From: Lachnospiraceae bacterium
Lineage (GTDB): Bacteria; Bacillota; Clostridia; Lachnospirales; Lachnospiraceae
Direction: 5' to 3'
DNA: 51,832 nucleotides
Assembly (NCBI GenBank): GCA_009774235.1
Contig: VSNJ01000008.1
Coordinates: 1-51,832, forward strand
Part shown: in pieces, positions 34,476-44,171 of the stretch
Layout: each line of letters starts with the position of its first letter
How positions within the stretch are numbered: position 1 is the first letter of the stretch
Position numbers and translations under genes: made by a program
The notes under the pieces: model-generated
Told to the model about the DNA's origin: nothing
Database searches by the model: none
The model's input: the letters and a program-made list of their open reading frames with translations, nothing else

Positions 34476-35543
34476 TTAACGCAAACGCATCTGTTTTTGT
34501 ATTTTATTAAATATCTCCATCATCCCAGGGTCAAATCTTTTGCCAGTTTCACTTTGCATTATTTTAAGGCTTTCTTCATTAGAATATGCTTTCCTGTAAC
34601 ATCTGTCACGGTTTAATGCATCATATACATCAACTATAGCCATAACCCTTGCCGCAAGTGGTATCTCTTCACCTTTAAGCCCACATGGGTAACCTGTTCC
34701 ATCCCAGTTCTCATGGTGGTATCTTGCAATATCAACAGCCATGCCTATAAGGTCATTATTACCGCTATATTTATATATTTTCTCAAGGTATTTCGCCCCA
34801 ATTTCAGTATGGGTCTTTACAATATCCCACTCCTCTGGCGTAAGAGGACCTTCTTTAAGCATTATATTATCCCTTATTGCAAAAGAACCTATATCATGGA
34901 GCTGTGATGCTACTGCTATAGTGTCAATAAAGCTGCTTGTTATCTCCTTATCAAACTTAGGTGAAAACTGGAGGCTCATTGCAAGAAGCCTGCAGTTAGA
35001 ACCTAACATGCCCAGATGTCCCTCATCATTTTTATATCTTAGCTCAAGCACACCTGCCACTGCATAGAAAATATTATTCTGCTCTTCGGCAACTTTCTGT
35101 ATCTGTGAATTAACCATTTTATAGAGCCTTTTATTATATGACTCAAGTTCCTGTTGCATCTTATAAATTTTCAAATGTGTATTAAGCCTTAATGTTACTT
35201 CTTCCTTTTCAAAAGGTTTTGATATATAATCAACCGCACCAAGCTTAAAACCTTTTACCCTGTCCTCAACAGAATCCAGGGCTGATATAAATATTATTGG
35301 TATTTCCCTTGTCTTTACATCGCCTTTTAACATTGAACAAAGCTCAAAACCACTTATCTCAGGCATTGTTATATCAAGCAGTATAAGCTGTGGCATTTTT
35401 TTAGCTATTGCCTCCAGAGCGTTTTTCACGCTGGTAACAGGACGTGGCACATAGCCCGCTGATTTTACCATTTCAGATAAAATCACCAGATTGGCTGATA
35501 CATCATCCACTATAAGTATATTGGGTATTTGGTTTGTAGACAT
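34476..35543 (-). CDS. Response regulator with HD-GYP domain
   Basis: Protein of 355 residues. The receiver domain has Asp57 in LILLDITMPEISG and the Lys in ISKPFE. A helical linker follows, then an HD-GYP domain with HDIG at 216, the following His of the site in VKTHTEIGAKYL, HHENWDGTGYPCGLKG and DVYDAL. HD-GYP enzymes hydrolyse cyclic dinucleotides, mainly c-di-GMP. One departure: the residue after HDIG is Ser, where the family usually has Lys. The start MSTNQIPNIL is supported by GGATGG; it begins four bases after the kinase stop. Confidence 0.9.
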   Translation of the reverse strand: MSTNQIPNILIVDDVSANLVILSEMVKSAGYVPRPVTSVKNALEAIAKKMPQLILLDITMPEISGFELCSMLKGDVKTREIPIIFISALDSVEDRVKGFKLGAVDYISKPFEKEEVTLRLNTHLKIYKMQQELESYNKRLYKMVNSQIQKVAEEQNNIFYAVAGVLELRYKNDEGHLGMLGSNCRLLAMSLQFSPKFDKEITSSFIDTIAVASQLHDIGSFAIRDNIMLKEGPLTPEEWDIVKTHTEIGAKYLEKIYKYSGNNDLIGMAVDIARYHHENWDGTGYPCGLKGEEIPLAARVMAIVDVYDALNRDRCYRKAYSNEESLKIMQSETGKRFDPGMMEIFNKIQKQMRLR

Positions 35544-35547
35544 TTTA

Positions 35548-37029
35548 TCACCCATCCTTTTCACTAAATACTTCACTTATGGCTTCTTTCAGTTCATCAT
35601 ATTGTTGGATAGCAGCTTCATGTGCCCCTTTCCTGACAGTCATCTGTAGCCGGAAAGCCCTTCTTTTAAGGTTCATTGTATCTTCTGCAACAAGCTGCTT
35701 AATATTCTCTGCAAATGAATCTGCCCTGTCCCAGTTCTCCATCTCTATGCAAATAACAAGTTTCTCCATATTCGCATTTACCTCTTTTATATTTTCAGGA
35801 GAACCCAGTGTATAAAGTTCCCTGTCCACCTGCTCAATCTCATCAGATATACTTCCTAAATTAAATGAATATGAACTTTCTTCTAAAATATTACCACTAT
35901 TTGTTTCTTTATTATTTTCTAAATCTGCCTTTTTTACTCTTACTGAAAAAGAAAATGTGCTGCCCCTTCCTTTTTCACTCTCAACATTAATAGTCCCACC
36001 CATCATCTCCACAAGGCTTTTTACAATGCTTAATCCAAGACCTGTACCACCAAACTTTCTTGTTATTGAAGCATCTGCCTGTGAAAAACTTTTAAAAAGC
36101 TTGTCCATCTCATTTTGTGCAATTCCTATACCAGTATCAATAACCATAAAAAACAATTCTATCTCATCATCAAGCTCAATAGTTTTGACAACATTAATAA
36201 CTATCTGCCCTACAGATGTAAACTTAATTGCATTTGACATAAGATTATTTAAAACCTGTGTAATCCTGAGTTCATCACCTATAAGCATGTCAGGTATATC
36301 CGCCGAAACATTACAAATAAGCTTTATGCCTTTTGAATCTACCTGTGGCATGTTTACTTTCACCAGGCTGTCCATCATCTGGTGAAAACTAAATTCCCTG
36401 TTCTCTATAGTAAATTTACCTGCCTGCAGTTTTGAAAAATCAAGGATATTATTTATAATCTTAATCATGTTATCACAACACTGTGTAATAATTTCAACTG
36501 ATTCCCTTTGTTCTGTGGACAAATCCGTATCTAAAAGGTTCTGTGCCAGTCCCATTACCCCATTTACAGGAGTTCTCAGTTCATGTGTGACATTTGCAAC
36601 AAATTCATTACGTTCTTTATGGATTTCTTCAACTTCAACCTTCGCTGATATAAGTTCTTTGGTAGTTTCTTTCTGCCTGGCTATATTACGTGCATAACAC
36701 ATGCCATAACACCCAGTTTCTTCTTCATCAAAAAAGAATACATAAACACCTGCTGTAATGCATGTCTGGTTCTTTCTGTAAACAACTGTTTCAAAACGTT
36801 CTCCAACCGGTTTATTCTCAAGGATTATCCTGCCATCTTTAAGTCTCATAACAGCCCGGAGTACATCTTGTATATATATGTCCTCCTCCTCTTCATAAAA
36901 AAGCTGCTTTGTGACAAGCTGGTTTCTCTCACATACATATCCATCTGCATCAAAGAAAAAAACCATATCTTCTGGTACGCAGAACAATGCCTTGTAACGT
37001 TTCATTTTCTGCTCATAATTCCCCGTCAA
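35548..37029 (-). CDS. Sensor histidine kinase, soluble
   Basis: Protein of 493 residues without membrane spans. A PAS-like N-terminal region (about 1-110) precedes a short coiled coil. The HisKA domain has His149 in VTHELRTPVNGVMGL. The ATPase domain has NLMSNAIKFTS, DTGIGI, FSQADASITRKFGGTGLGLSI and GRGSTF. A helical tail of about 110 residues has no recognised domain. The start is TTG, preceded by GGAGG with eight-base spacing. It is likely the input kinase for the receiver-HD-GYP protein encoded right after it. Confidence 0.9.
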   Translation of the reverse strand: MTGNYEQKMKRYKALFCVPEDMVFFFDADGYVCERNQLVTKQLFYEEEEDIYIQDVLRAVMRLKDGRIILENKPVGERFETVVYRKNQTCITAGVYVFFFDEEETGCYGMCYARNIARQKETTKELISAKVEVEEIHKERNEFVANVTHELRTPVNGVMGLAQNLLDTDLSTEQRESVEIITQCCDNMIKIINNILDFSKLQAGKFTIENREFSFHQMMDSLVKVNMPQVDSKGIKLICNVSADIPDMLIGDELRITQVLNNLMSNAIKFTSVGQIVINVVKTIELDDEIELFFMVIDTGIGIAQNEMDKLFKSFSQADASITRKFGGTGLGLSIVKSLVEMMGGTINVESEKGRGSTFSFSVRVKKADLENNKETNSGNILEESSYSFNLGSISDEIEQVDRELYTLGSPENIKEVNANMEKLVICIEMENWDRADSFAENIKQLVAEDTMNLKRRAFRLQMTVRKGAHEAAIQQYDELKEAISEVFSEKDG

Positions 37030-37063
37030 ACTTACACCTCCATATAAACCTTTACAATAAGCC

Positions 37064-37570
37064 TTATATATTTGCCCCACAGCACTTTTTATACTTCTTG
37101 CCACTTCCACATGGACAAGGGTCATTTCTTCCTATCTTCTTCTCTTTAACTACAGTACCAGACTTCTTCTGTTGCAGATAAAGCTCTTTCCTGCGTTCTG
37201 CTGGAAGCAGGCTGTTCCATGCTGGAAGCTCATAAAGCCAGTCTGCCTTTGCTTCCACCATATTATAATAAAGTTTCTCTAAATCTATATCAAGCTTTAT
37301 CTCTGTATCTTCTGTCATATCCTCAATCGGATTAGGTTCTTTAAGACTGTCATTAATGCCATCAAGAAATCCCACCATATATTTAAGTTCCATATTGTAC
37401 TTTTCTGCAAGTTCTTTTACTGTACCTTTTACAATATCAGAAGGCTGTGCCAAAAGCTGCTCATAAACAGCTTTTTCTTCCTTAAAATATTTATCCCAGA
37501 TAGCCTTTCCTGCTTTTGAATTAATCTCTACGCCGTATGCGTATTCTCTCCAGTCTTGTAATAATCCCAT
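37064..37570 (-). CDS. SEC-C motif protein
   Basis: Protein of 168 residues, mostly helical, ending in a SEC-C zinc-binding motif (RNDPCPCGSGKKYKKCCG), as found at the C-terminus of SecA and several unrelated proteins. The rest gives no clear function. The start MGLLQDWREYA has GAGAGGA before it; the longer frame runs into upstream non-coding DNA. It is the first gene of the minus-strand signalling unit, 34 bases before the kinase gene. Confidence 0.75.
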   Translation of the reverse strand: MGLLQDWREYAYGVEINSKAGKAIWDKYFKEEKAVYEQLLAQPSDIVKGTVKELAEKYNMELKYMVGFLDGINDSLKEPNPIEDMTEDTEIKLDIDLEKLYYNMVEAKADWLYELPAWNSLLPAERRKELYLQQKKSGTVVKEKKIGRNDPCPCGSGKKYKKCCGANI

Positions 37571-37623
37571 AGTCTTGTCCTCTCTTAAAAATAGATAATT
37601 ATATTTCATTATATCATTAGCAT

Positions 37624-37664
37624 TTAAAAAAGTAAAGGCGGAAGCACTATGTGCTTCCGCCTTT
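37624..37664 (-). terminator. Strong intrinsic terminator after ftsH
   Basis: A perfect 14-bp stem, AAAGGCGGAAGCAC with its complement, has a three-base loop. On the minus strand ACTTTTTT follows. It lies 155 bases past the ftsH stop. A second AT-rich hairpin, 37767-37803 (AACATGCAT / GTGCATGTT), lies closer to ftsH. Nothing else is seen in this gap. Confidence 0.85.
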
Positions 37665-37818
37665 GGAGAAGGTATTTTTGTTACTTATGGGGTGTAGCAA
37701 AAACTATATAATGTATTGGGGTTTACGATTATTAGTATAGCAATCCTTCCATTTTAAGTGTGCACAAACATGCATAAAAATTAAAATTATTTTTGTGCAT
37801 GTTCACCACCACACATAT

Positions 37819-39744
37819 CTATTCATTGTCACTATCAACAGAACTTTCCTGTATTTCATCCTTTTGTACTGTTAGTGGCTCTTTCTCTGCCTTATCTTCT
37901 ATTACTGGAGGTGCAAACAGTGATTCAAATTCAAACCTGTCAATCCTTTCTTTTTCAAGAAGCAGTTTTGCGCAGGTATGAAGGATTTCTATATGCTCTT
38001 CAAGAATATTTTTAGCTTTAGCATAACATTCATCCATAATATGCTTTACTTCAATATCAATTTTTCTGGCAACATCTTCACTATAGCCCCTGCTTGTATG
38101 CCCAAAATCACGCCCAATGAAAACTTCATCTTCATCAGCATAATTAATCATGCCTATATTTTCTGAGAAACCATACTTTGTAACCATTGCCTTTGCAGTA
38201 TTAGTAGCCTGCTTAATATCCTGTGATGCCCCTGTTGTAATATCATCAAATATTATAGATTCTGCAATACGGCCGCCAAGGCTTACAATTATATCCTGCA
38301 GCATTTTTCCTTTTGTCAGGAACATCTCATCATGTTCTGGTAAAGGCATAGTGTAGCCTGCTGCCCCTGAACCTGTAGGGATAATAGAAACCATATGGAC
38401 AGGTCCTACATCGGGCAACAGATGGAACAGTATTGCATGGCCTGCTTCATGGTATGCTGTAATCTTTTTATCCTTTTCAGAGATTATCTTGCTCTTTTTC
38501 TCTTTACCAATACCAACTTTTATAAACGATTTGCTTATATCTTCCTGTTCTATAAATTTACGCCCGCTCCTTGCACACACAATAGCTGCCTCATTAAGCA
38601 GGTTTTCAAGGTCCGCACCTGTGAAGCCTACTGTAGTCTGCGCAATAGCTTTAAGGTTTACATCATCCCCAAGAGGCTTGCCTTTGGCATGTACCCCTAA
38701 TATTTCTTCACGTCCCCTTACATCAGGGCGTCCTACTGTTACACGCCTGTCAAAACGTCCTGGACGTAATATAGCAGGGTCAAGTATATCTACACGGTTT
38801 GTAGCAGCCATAATAATTATGCCTTCATTAATGCCAAAACCATCCATTTCTACAAGCATCTGGTTTAATGTCTGTTCCCTTTCATCATGGCCTCCACCAA
38901 GCCCAGAACCACGCTTACGTGCAACCGCATCAATTTCATCTATAAATACAATGCATGGTGCACTTCTCTTTGCTTCTGCAAATAAATCCCTTACACGGGA
39001 AGCACCAACACCAACAAACATCTCTACAAAGTCTGAACCTGATAAACTAAAGAATGGGACACCTGCTTCACCTGCTACAGCCTTTGCAAGAAGTGTCTTA
39101 CCTGTTCCTGGAGGTCCTACAAGTATAATACCCTTTGGAATACGTGCACCTACATCTGTGTATTTGCCAGGATTAGCAAGGAAATCAACTATTTCTTCTA
39201 ATTCTTCTTTCTCTTCTTTAAGACCTGCTACATCTGCAAATGTCTTAGCATGTTGTCCGCCTGGGTCTATACGCTGGGCACGGCTTTTGCCAAAGTTCAT
39301 CATTTTGGCATTGCCACCACCTCCGCCAGCTGACTGTGCAGACAGAAATGAGAAGAGGAAAAATATCGCAATTATCCCAAGCCCATATGGAAGCAATGTA
39401 GTAATAATCCATGATGTCTTTTGTATATCATGTACTTTATACCTGCCAGCAAGTTCACTATTATTTTCAAGAAGCTCTTCAACTTCTTTTACATCTGATA
39501 CATAGAAACTTACTGATGTACCTCCAGTTAATACAATGCTTATCTCACCTGTAGGTGTCTCCTGGTTTGGCAGTATTTCCACTGACTGGACTTTACCACC
39601 TTCCAGGTCTTCTTTAAAAGTATTGATATTATAAGAACCTGAGGAAGAATTACTTAGTACACCTGACGCATATACTGCAACAAAAATTATCGCAAGTATA
39701 ATAATGTAAAATCCTATCCCGGCTGTCTTCATCTGTTTCTTCAT
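37819..39744 (-). CDS. ftsH: ATP-dependent zinc metalloprotease FtsH
   Basis: Membrane-anchored AAA+ protease of 641 residues that degrades misfolded membrane and regulatory proteins as a hexamer. Two N-terminal spans (about 9-27 and 108-132) enclose an external domain. Walker A GPPGTGKT is at about 209, Walker B CIVFIDEIDA follows, the second region of homology is TNRVDILDPAILRPGRFDR, and the zinc motif HEAGH is at 432-436 with the later Glu/Asp ligand region. The C-terminus is acidic. GGAGA precedes the ATG. It follows hpt by 21 bases, the order seen in Bacillus. Confidence 0.97.
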   Translation of the reverse strand: MKKQMKTAGIGFYIIILAIIFVAVYASGVLSNSSSGSYNINTFKEDLEGGKVQSVEILPNQETPTGEISIVLTGGTSVSFYVSDVKEVEELLENNSELAGRYKVHDIQKTSWIITTLLPYGLGIIAIFFLFSFLSAQSAGGGGGNAKMMNFGKSRAQRIDPGGQHAKTFADVAGLKEEKEELEEIVDFLANPGKYTDVGARIPKGIILVGPPGTGKTLLAKAVAGEAGVPFFSLSGSDFVEMFVGVGASRVRDLFAEAKRSAPCIVFIDEIDAVARKRGSGLGGGHDEREQTLNQMLVEMDGFGINEGIIIMAATNRVDILDPAILRPGRFDRRVTVGRPDVRGREEILGVHAKGKPLGDDVNLKAIAQTTVGFTGADLENLLNEAAIVCARSGRKFIEQEDISKSFIKVGIGKEKKSKIISEKDKKITAYHEAGHAILFHLLPDVGPVHMVSIIPTGSGAAGYTMPLPEHDEMFLTKGKMLQDIIVSLGGRIAESIIFDDITTGASQDIKQATNTAKAMVTKYGFSENIGMINYADEDEVFIGRDFGHTSRGYSEDVARKIDIEVKHIMDECYAKAKNILEEHIEILHTCAKLLLEKERIDRFEFESLFAPPVIEDKAEKEPLTVQKDEIQESSVDSDNE

Positions 39745-39765
39745 TTATAATCTCCTTCACAATAT

Positions 39766-40296
39766 TTAATCCTCTATAAATTCAACTTCCCCTATATACG
39801 GAAGATTACGGTATTTTTGTGCATAATCAAGCCCATACCCTACAACAAACTTATCAGGTATAACAAAACCTGTATACTCTGCTTCAATCTCTGTTTCCCT
39901 TCTGTCTGGCTTATCTAAAAGAGTGCAAAGTTTAAGGCTTGCTGGATTGCGTGCAAGAAGCATTTTTTTAGTAAGGCTTAGTGTATATCCTGAATCTACT
40001 ATATCTTCAATTACAATACAATGAAGTCCCTCTACCTGGTCATCAAGGTCTTTTTTCACAGTAAGGTTTCCTGATGTCTTAGTCTTATCACCATAGCTTG
40101 ATACCTGCATAAAGTCTATAGTAACAGGGACTGTAAGCCTTTTGGCAAGCTCTGCACAGAAAAATACGCTCCCTTTCAGTATACATACAATACGTATTTC
40201 TTTTCCCTCATAATCCTTGCTAATCTGTTCTGCCATTTCACGTATTCTGTCTGTTATCTGTTTCTCTGTTATCATCTCATGTATAATTTCACCCAT
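39766..40296 (-). CDS. hpt: Hypoxanthine phosphoribosyltransferase
   Basis: Purine-salvage enzyme of 176 residues: transfers phosphoribose from PRPP to hypoxanthine or guanine. The family motif CIVIEDIVDSGYTL binds PRPP; the flexible loop SYGDKTKTSG and the C-terminal FVVGYGLDYAQKYRNLPYIG are typical. The start MGEIIHEMI lies one base after the tilS stop; a longer frame would run backwards through tilS and is not real. Partner genes tilS and ftsH are the same as in Bacillus. Confidence 0.96.
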   Translation of the reverse strand: MGEIIHEMITEKQITDRIREMAEQISKDYEGKEIRIVCILKGSVFFCAELAKRLTVPVTIDFMQVSSYGDKTKTSGNLTVKKDLDDQVEGLHCIVIEDIVDSGYTLSLTKKMLLARNPASLKLCTLLDKPDRRETEIEAEYTGFVIPDKFVVGYGLDYAQKYRNLPYIGEVEFIED

Positions 40297-40297
40297 C

Positions 40298-41722
40298 TTA
40301 TTCTTTCTCTCCTTCTGTAGACATATTTGCACATAATACATTTCCAGTTCCATCTGTGACATAATAATATGCACTGCATCTTCCCATAGCAGGTATCCAG
40401 AGTATATGGCTTCCTTCTGCCAGTACCCAGGTCCTGCCACGTTCACTAGCAGGTATCTTAGCATCTATAAGTATACGGCTAAGTTTTTTCCTGATGCCAT
40501 CAGTACGCAGCCACATATAATCTCCATTTTCTGGATACCTGAACTGTGGCATAAATTTTATTTTATCATAATCAAACCATTTAGTACAGTTATTTTTTTT
40601 AATAGTTGCCGGAATTTCTTCCCTATGCTTCTTTTCAAATAAAATAATATGCTTTTTCCCATTAATATATTCAAGTTCCACGCTTCCTGGCACACAAATA
40701 TTTATTTTTCCATTTCCAATATGCCCATCTTCTGGCTTGCCTTTTCTAATCCATATTTTATTATAATCCCTGCCAGCACACAAACCATATGGCAGGTTTA
40801 AACGCCTGCCTGTACTACCAGCAAGAAGACCTGTAAACATATCTATATGCTTTGATGTTATATCTTTGCGGCTTCCTGCTGCCTTTCCTGCCATGCACAT
40901 AAGCACTTCCCTTTGTATAACTATATCAGCCTCTGAAAGCCTTTCTGCATCTGCCATATATATATTATTATTATGTGTAACAATTTCTTTATACAGTGCT
41001 GCTGCCTGCCTCCTAATATAACTATATATATCCTGCAGCTGCTTTGCAGTCCCCACAAATCTTTCTACAACCGCAGGCTGTATATTATCTTCTATATATG
41101 GAATTATATTATTACGTAACATGTTCCTTGCATAATTATTATTTTCATTAGTAGAATCAGTGCAGTAGCTTATGCCTTCTGCCTTAAGGGCTTCTTCTAT
41201 CTCCATGCGCCTTATATCAAGAAGTGGGCGTATAATGCTGCCATTCTCCGGTTTCATGCCACCAAGCCCCCTTATACCACTTCCTCTTATAAGCTGGAAA
41301 AGCACTGTTTCTGCCTGGTCATCTTTGTGGTGCGCAACCGCTGTCTTATTATATCCAAGCTCTTTTCTTACATTTTCAAAACACTCATATCTGTACCTGC
41401 GTCCAGCTTCTTCCTCTGTAAGTTTTAGATGTGCCGCCATTGCCTTAATGTCTTTGCGGAATACCTTGCACTTATATCCAAGCCCTTCCACCAAAGACAC
41501 TGTATACTGTTCATCCCTTAGTGCCTCCTCACCCCTTATGCCATGGTTTACATGTACTGCACAAAGCCCAAGCCCATATTCACCAGCAAGCTTTGCCAGA
41601 ACAGTAAATAAAAACACAGAATCAGCACCTCCTGAAACACCTGCAACTATTTTATCACCGTATTCTAACAACCTGTTCTCTTCAATAAACTTTTTAATCT
41701 TTAAGTAAATACTACTATTCAT
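40298..41722 (-). CDS. tilS: tRNA(Ile)-lysidine synthetase
   Basis: Modifies C34 of the CAU-anticodon tRNA-Ile to lysidine, which is essential for reading AUA. It has 474 residues. The PP-loop ATP site SGGADS is at 30-35, followed by HVNHGIRGEEALRD and HHKDDQAET with the conserved GxxG region RGSGIRGLGGM. A C-terminal TilS domain has the motif TRSWVLAEG-like end. The start ATG (MNSSIYLK) is six bases from GGAGGG; two upstream near-cognate codons are in frame. It is 15 bases after spoIIE and one base before hpt. Confidence 0.95.
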   Translation of the reverse strand: MNSSIYLKIKKFIEENRLLEYGDKIVAGVSGGADSVFLFTVLAKLAGEYGLGLCAVHVNHGIRGEEALRDEQYTVSLVEGLGYKCKVFRKDIKAMAAHLKLTEEEAGRRYRYECFENVRKELGYNKTAVAHHKDDQAETVLFQLIRGSGIRGLGGMKPENGSIIRPLLDIRRMEIEEALKAEGISYCTDSTNENNNYARNMLRNNIIPYIEDNIQPAVVERFVGTAKQLQDIYSYIRRQAAALYKEIVTHNNNIYMADAERLSEADIVIQREVLMCMAGKAAGSRKDITSKHIDMFTGLLAGSTGRRLNLPYGLCAGRDYNKIWIRKGKPEDGHIGNGKINICVPGSVELEYINGKKHIILFEKKHREEIPATIKKNNCTKWFDYDKIKFMPQFRYPENGDYMWLRTDGIRKKLSRILIDAKIPASERGRTWVLAEGSHILWIPAMGRCSAYYYVTDGTGNVLCANMSTEGEKE

Positions 41723-41737
41723 CAGCAACCCTCCAAT

Positions 41738-44026
41738 TTACTTCATGCCACGTTCCCATATCCCTGCTACTATCACAGTCATATCATCCGCCGCCTTTCC
41801 TCCGCTTCTGCGCACAGCCTCATCAAGTATATGCTTTGCAATCTCATGCGGGTTTATTATTTCACATCTTTTCAAGTATTCAGACAGGTCGTCCTCACTA
41901 TTCATAAAACAGTCTGAAACACCATCTGTCATCATTATAACATAATCCCCGTTAGATATTCCAACTTTTCCCACATATGATTCAATTTCATGGACAACAC
42001 CTACAGGAAGCGTCTGCCCCTCTATCATCATTACACGCCTGTTATGTCTTAGATATGTTGCAGAAGCCCCATTTTTCAAGAAACAGCAATCCCCTTTAAA
42101 AAGATTGAGTATAACAATATCCGCAGTTGCATACCCATCTTCCTCATCCTTAGACATATACAGGGAATTAATAAGCCTTATAGCAGAATTATGCGAAAAT
42201 CCAGCTTCGGTCATCTGTTCAAGAAGTTCTATTACTGTTTTGCTCTCTTCCATAGCTTCATCACCACTTCCCATTCCATCCGAAAGCGCCAGCAGCATTT
42301 CCCCGCCAGGCAGTGATATACATGAAAATGCATCTCCTGAAACTTCCCCGCCGTCCTTTGGACGCCTTGCCACGCCTGTAATAGAATATAAAGGCGTATC
42401 TTCTACAAATACAAAGTGCATCATTTCATTTACAAGGACTTTCCTTGACTCATCAGACGGGCATATTGTCTTACCAAGAACCTGTGACAATATCCTTGCA
42501 ACTTCTGCCGATGTGACAAGCCTTCCCCTGCTTGTCCTTGCCTGCATACTTATCTCAAGCCTTCCATCTTGTTTCTCATATGCAAATATATCATCTGCAA
42601 TAACTCTTCTGCGTTCAAGTTCTGTAACAATCTTTTCCTCAATATCTATAGAAAAATCTTTAATATGTGGCATATTATCTGCAAGCCTTTGTACCATATC
42701 CCCAACTTCTTTCATCTGCCCTGCAACTACCCTTCTGCTCTCTGCCATACGGTTGCGGAACCCCATAAGTGTCCTTGTAATATAAAGATTCTGGTTAGCT
42801 TCTGTCAGAAATCTGTCAGGATATATACATTCACTTAAAAATTCTGCCGGCATCTGGTCTGGCACAATACACCCCTGTTCCTGCGCAACTGCAAGAGTGC
42901 CAAATATTTCAGGCTTGCACAGCACATCCTGGCCCATACACCTTGTACTATTCTCGCAGTTGCCACACACCCTTGTAGACATCTCTTTCATCATTTCACG
43001 CATATCATGGTTATTCATCTCATATTTATCTTCTGTCTGCTTCATAAGTGCTCCTGAAAGTTTATGGAATGCGTCTGAAAATTCTTCAAGGCGGTGACGC
43101 ATCATATCTTGTACCCCCTTTTTATCATTAGAGGCACTTCCGCCATAATGTCCAAATTTCCTCAGATAAAAAGAAGGAATGCATAAAAAAATCACACCTG
43201 CTGCTGCAACAGCTTTAATAGTCCCTGCTTCCATAATATTGCCATCTAGTACATAATTTAAAGCCATAGCTGTAATAAAAAAGACAGATACCATCCAAAG
43301 TTTACCCTGGCTTCTCAGTATACCAGCACAAATTCCAAGAAGTGCCATTATCCCAACCATTTCCGCCTGCCCGCCAAATATTGTAAATACAATTCCTGCT
43401 GCTGCGCCTGCAACTGCACCTGTTCCTGTCCCATAACAATACCCTGCCATAAGAAGCATAACATAAACAATTATCCCTGTAATAGAAACATCTGCCACAA
43501 ATACCTTTGGAAACCCTAATACCGAAAGGGCAGCAATAATTATAATACTAATCATCTCTTCGTTATCAAGATTTTGGTATTTCTTTGAATAAAGTATAAA
43601 ATGTATCCCATCATAAAATACCCTGGTGCATGCAACCAGAAGTATACTGCTTAATACTGCAATCCACAGTTTATAGCTGTTATATGGCATAATCCACAGC
43701 TGGAGTACCCAAAGTGACGCTGAAACTGCTGCCGATATAAGTGCTGCATGTCCCATCTTTATATGTATCTCCCTTTTATCAAGAATATCTGCAGCTAGTA
43801 TAAGTGAAACCATAACCATTCCTCCACAGATAGCAGTCTCCATACTTGTACTGCTTCCTATCATACCTATAAATACCGCAAGTGCTACTGGAAACACTGC
43901 CCCGCCTTCCGTAAATCCCGCCGCAAAATACGCAATACCAAATGGGTTAAGCCCAAATATGCTTACACGCCCCAAAAAAAAGCCCAGTATAATTTGTAAA
44001 AGCATCCGTTTCTGAATCTGTTTCAT
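41738..44026 (-). CDS. spoIIE: Stage II sporulation protein E (PP2C phosphatase)
   Basis: Membrane serine phosphatase that dephosphorylates SpoIIAA and so activates sigma-F in the forespore. It has 762 residues: about ten membrane spans in the first 300, a central cytoplasmic FtsZ-linked region with a Cys cluster (CGNCENSTRC), and a C-terminal PP2C phosphatase domain with SGDAFSCISLPGGEMLLALSDGMGSGDEA and MMTDGVSD. GGAGG lies just before the chosen ATG (MKQIQKRM); the longer frame runs through the promoter. It is strong evidence that the organism is, or recently was, a spore former. Confidence 0.95.
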   Translation of the reverse strand: MKQIQKRMLLQIILGFFLGRVSIFGLNPFGIAYFAAGFTEGGAVFPVALAVFIGMIGSSTSMETAICGGMVMVSLILAADILDKREIHIKMGHAALISAAVSASLWVLQLWIMPYNSYKLWIAVLSSILLVACTRVFYDGIHFILYSKKYQNLDNEEMISIIIIAALSVLGFPKVFVADVSITGIIVYVMLLMAGYCYGTGTGAVAGAAAGIVFTIFGGQAEMVGIMALLGICAGILRSQGKLWMVSVFFITAMALNYVLDGNIMEAGTIKAVAAAGVIFLCIPSFYLRKFGHYGGSASNDKKGVQDMMRHRLEEFSDAFHKLSGALMKQTEDKYEMNNHDMREMMKEMSTRVCGNCENSTRCMGQDVLCKPEIFGTLAVAQEQGCIVPDQMPAEFLSECIYPDRFLTEANQNLYITRTLMGFRNRMAESRRVVAGQMKEVGDMVQRLADNMPHIKDFSIDIEEKIVTELERRRVIADDIFAYEKQDGRLEISMQARTSRGRLVTSAEVARILSQVLGKTICPSDESRKVLVNEMMHFVFVEDTPLYSITGVARRPKDGGEVSGDAFSCISLPGGEMLLALSDGMGSGDEAMEESKTVIELLEQMTEAGFSHNSAIRLINSLYMSKDEEDGYATADIVILNLFKGDCCFLKNGASATYLRHNRRVMMIEGQTLPVGVVHEIESYVGKVGISNGDYVIMMTDGVSDCFMNSEDDLSEYLKRCEIINPHEIAKHILDEAVRRSGGKAADDMTVIVAGIWERGMK

Positions 44027-44125
44027 TGTTACCTCCCCTTCTGTCAGTCTGACATAAATATTTTTAATTTTGAAATTCATACTGGCGAAGCCTGCATTTT
44101 GCCTGCACAGTGCGTTTGTTTGCAC

Positions 44126-44158
44126 AGTATAAAAAATTAATTTTGCATATTTTGTCAA
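44126..44158 (-). promoter_or_regulatory. spoIIE promoter with 21-bp spacer and Spo0A-box-like -35
   Basis: On the minus strand TTGACA (44158-44153), exactly 21 bases, then TATACT (44131-44126). The normal spacer is 17. B. subtilis spoIIE is known to have a SigA promoter with the same long spacer that requires Spo0A. The -35 here reads TTTGACA, one base off the reverse 0A box TTCGACA. It is about 100 bases upstream of the spoIIE start codon. Confidence 0.65.
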
Positions 44159-44171
44159 ATCTAAGGTGGGA

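Noticed and set aside
35548..35880. Hpt or receiver domain in the kinase C-terminal tail
   Set aside because: No His motif of the Hpt type and no acidic receiver pocket are present; the tail is left unassigned.
38489..39505. 338-residue + strand frame opposite ftsH
   Set aside because: It is antisense to a fully conserved FtsH and has no start signal or domain.
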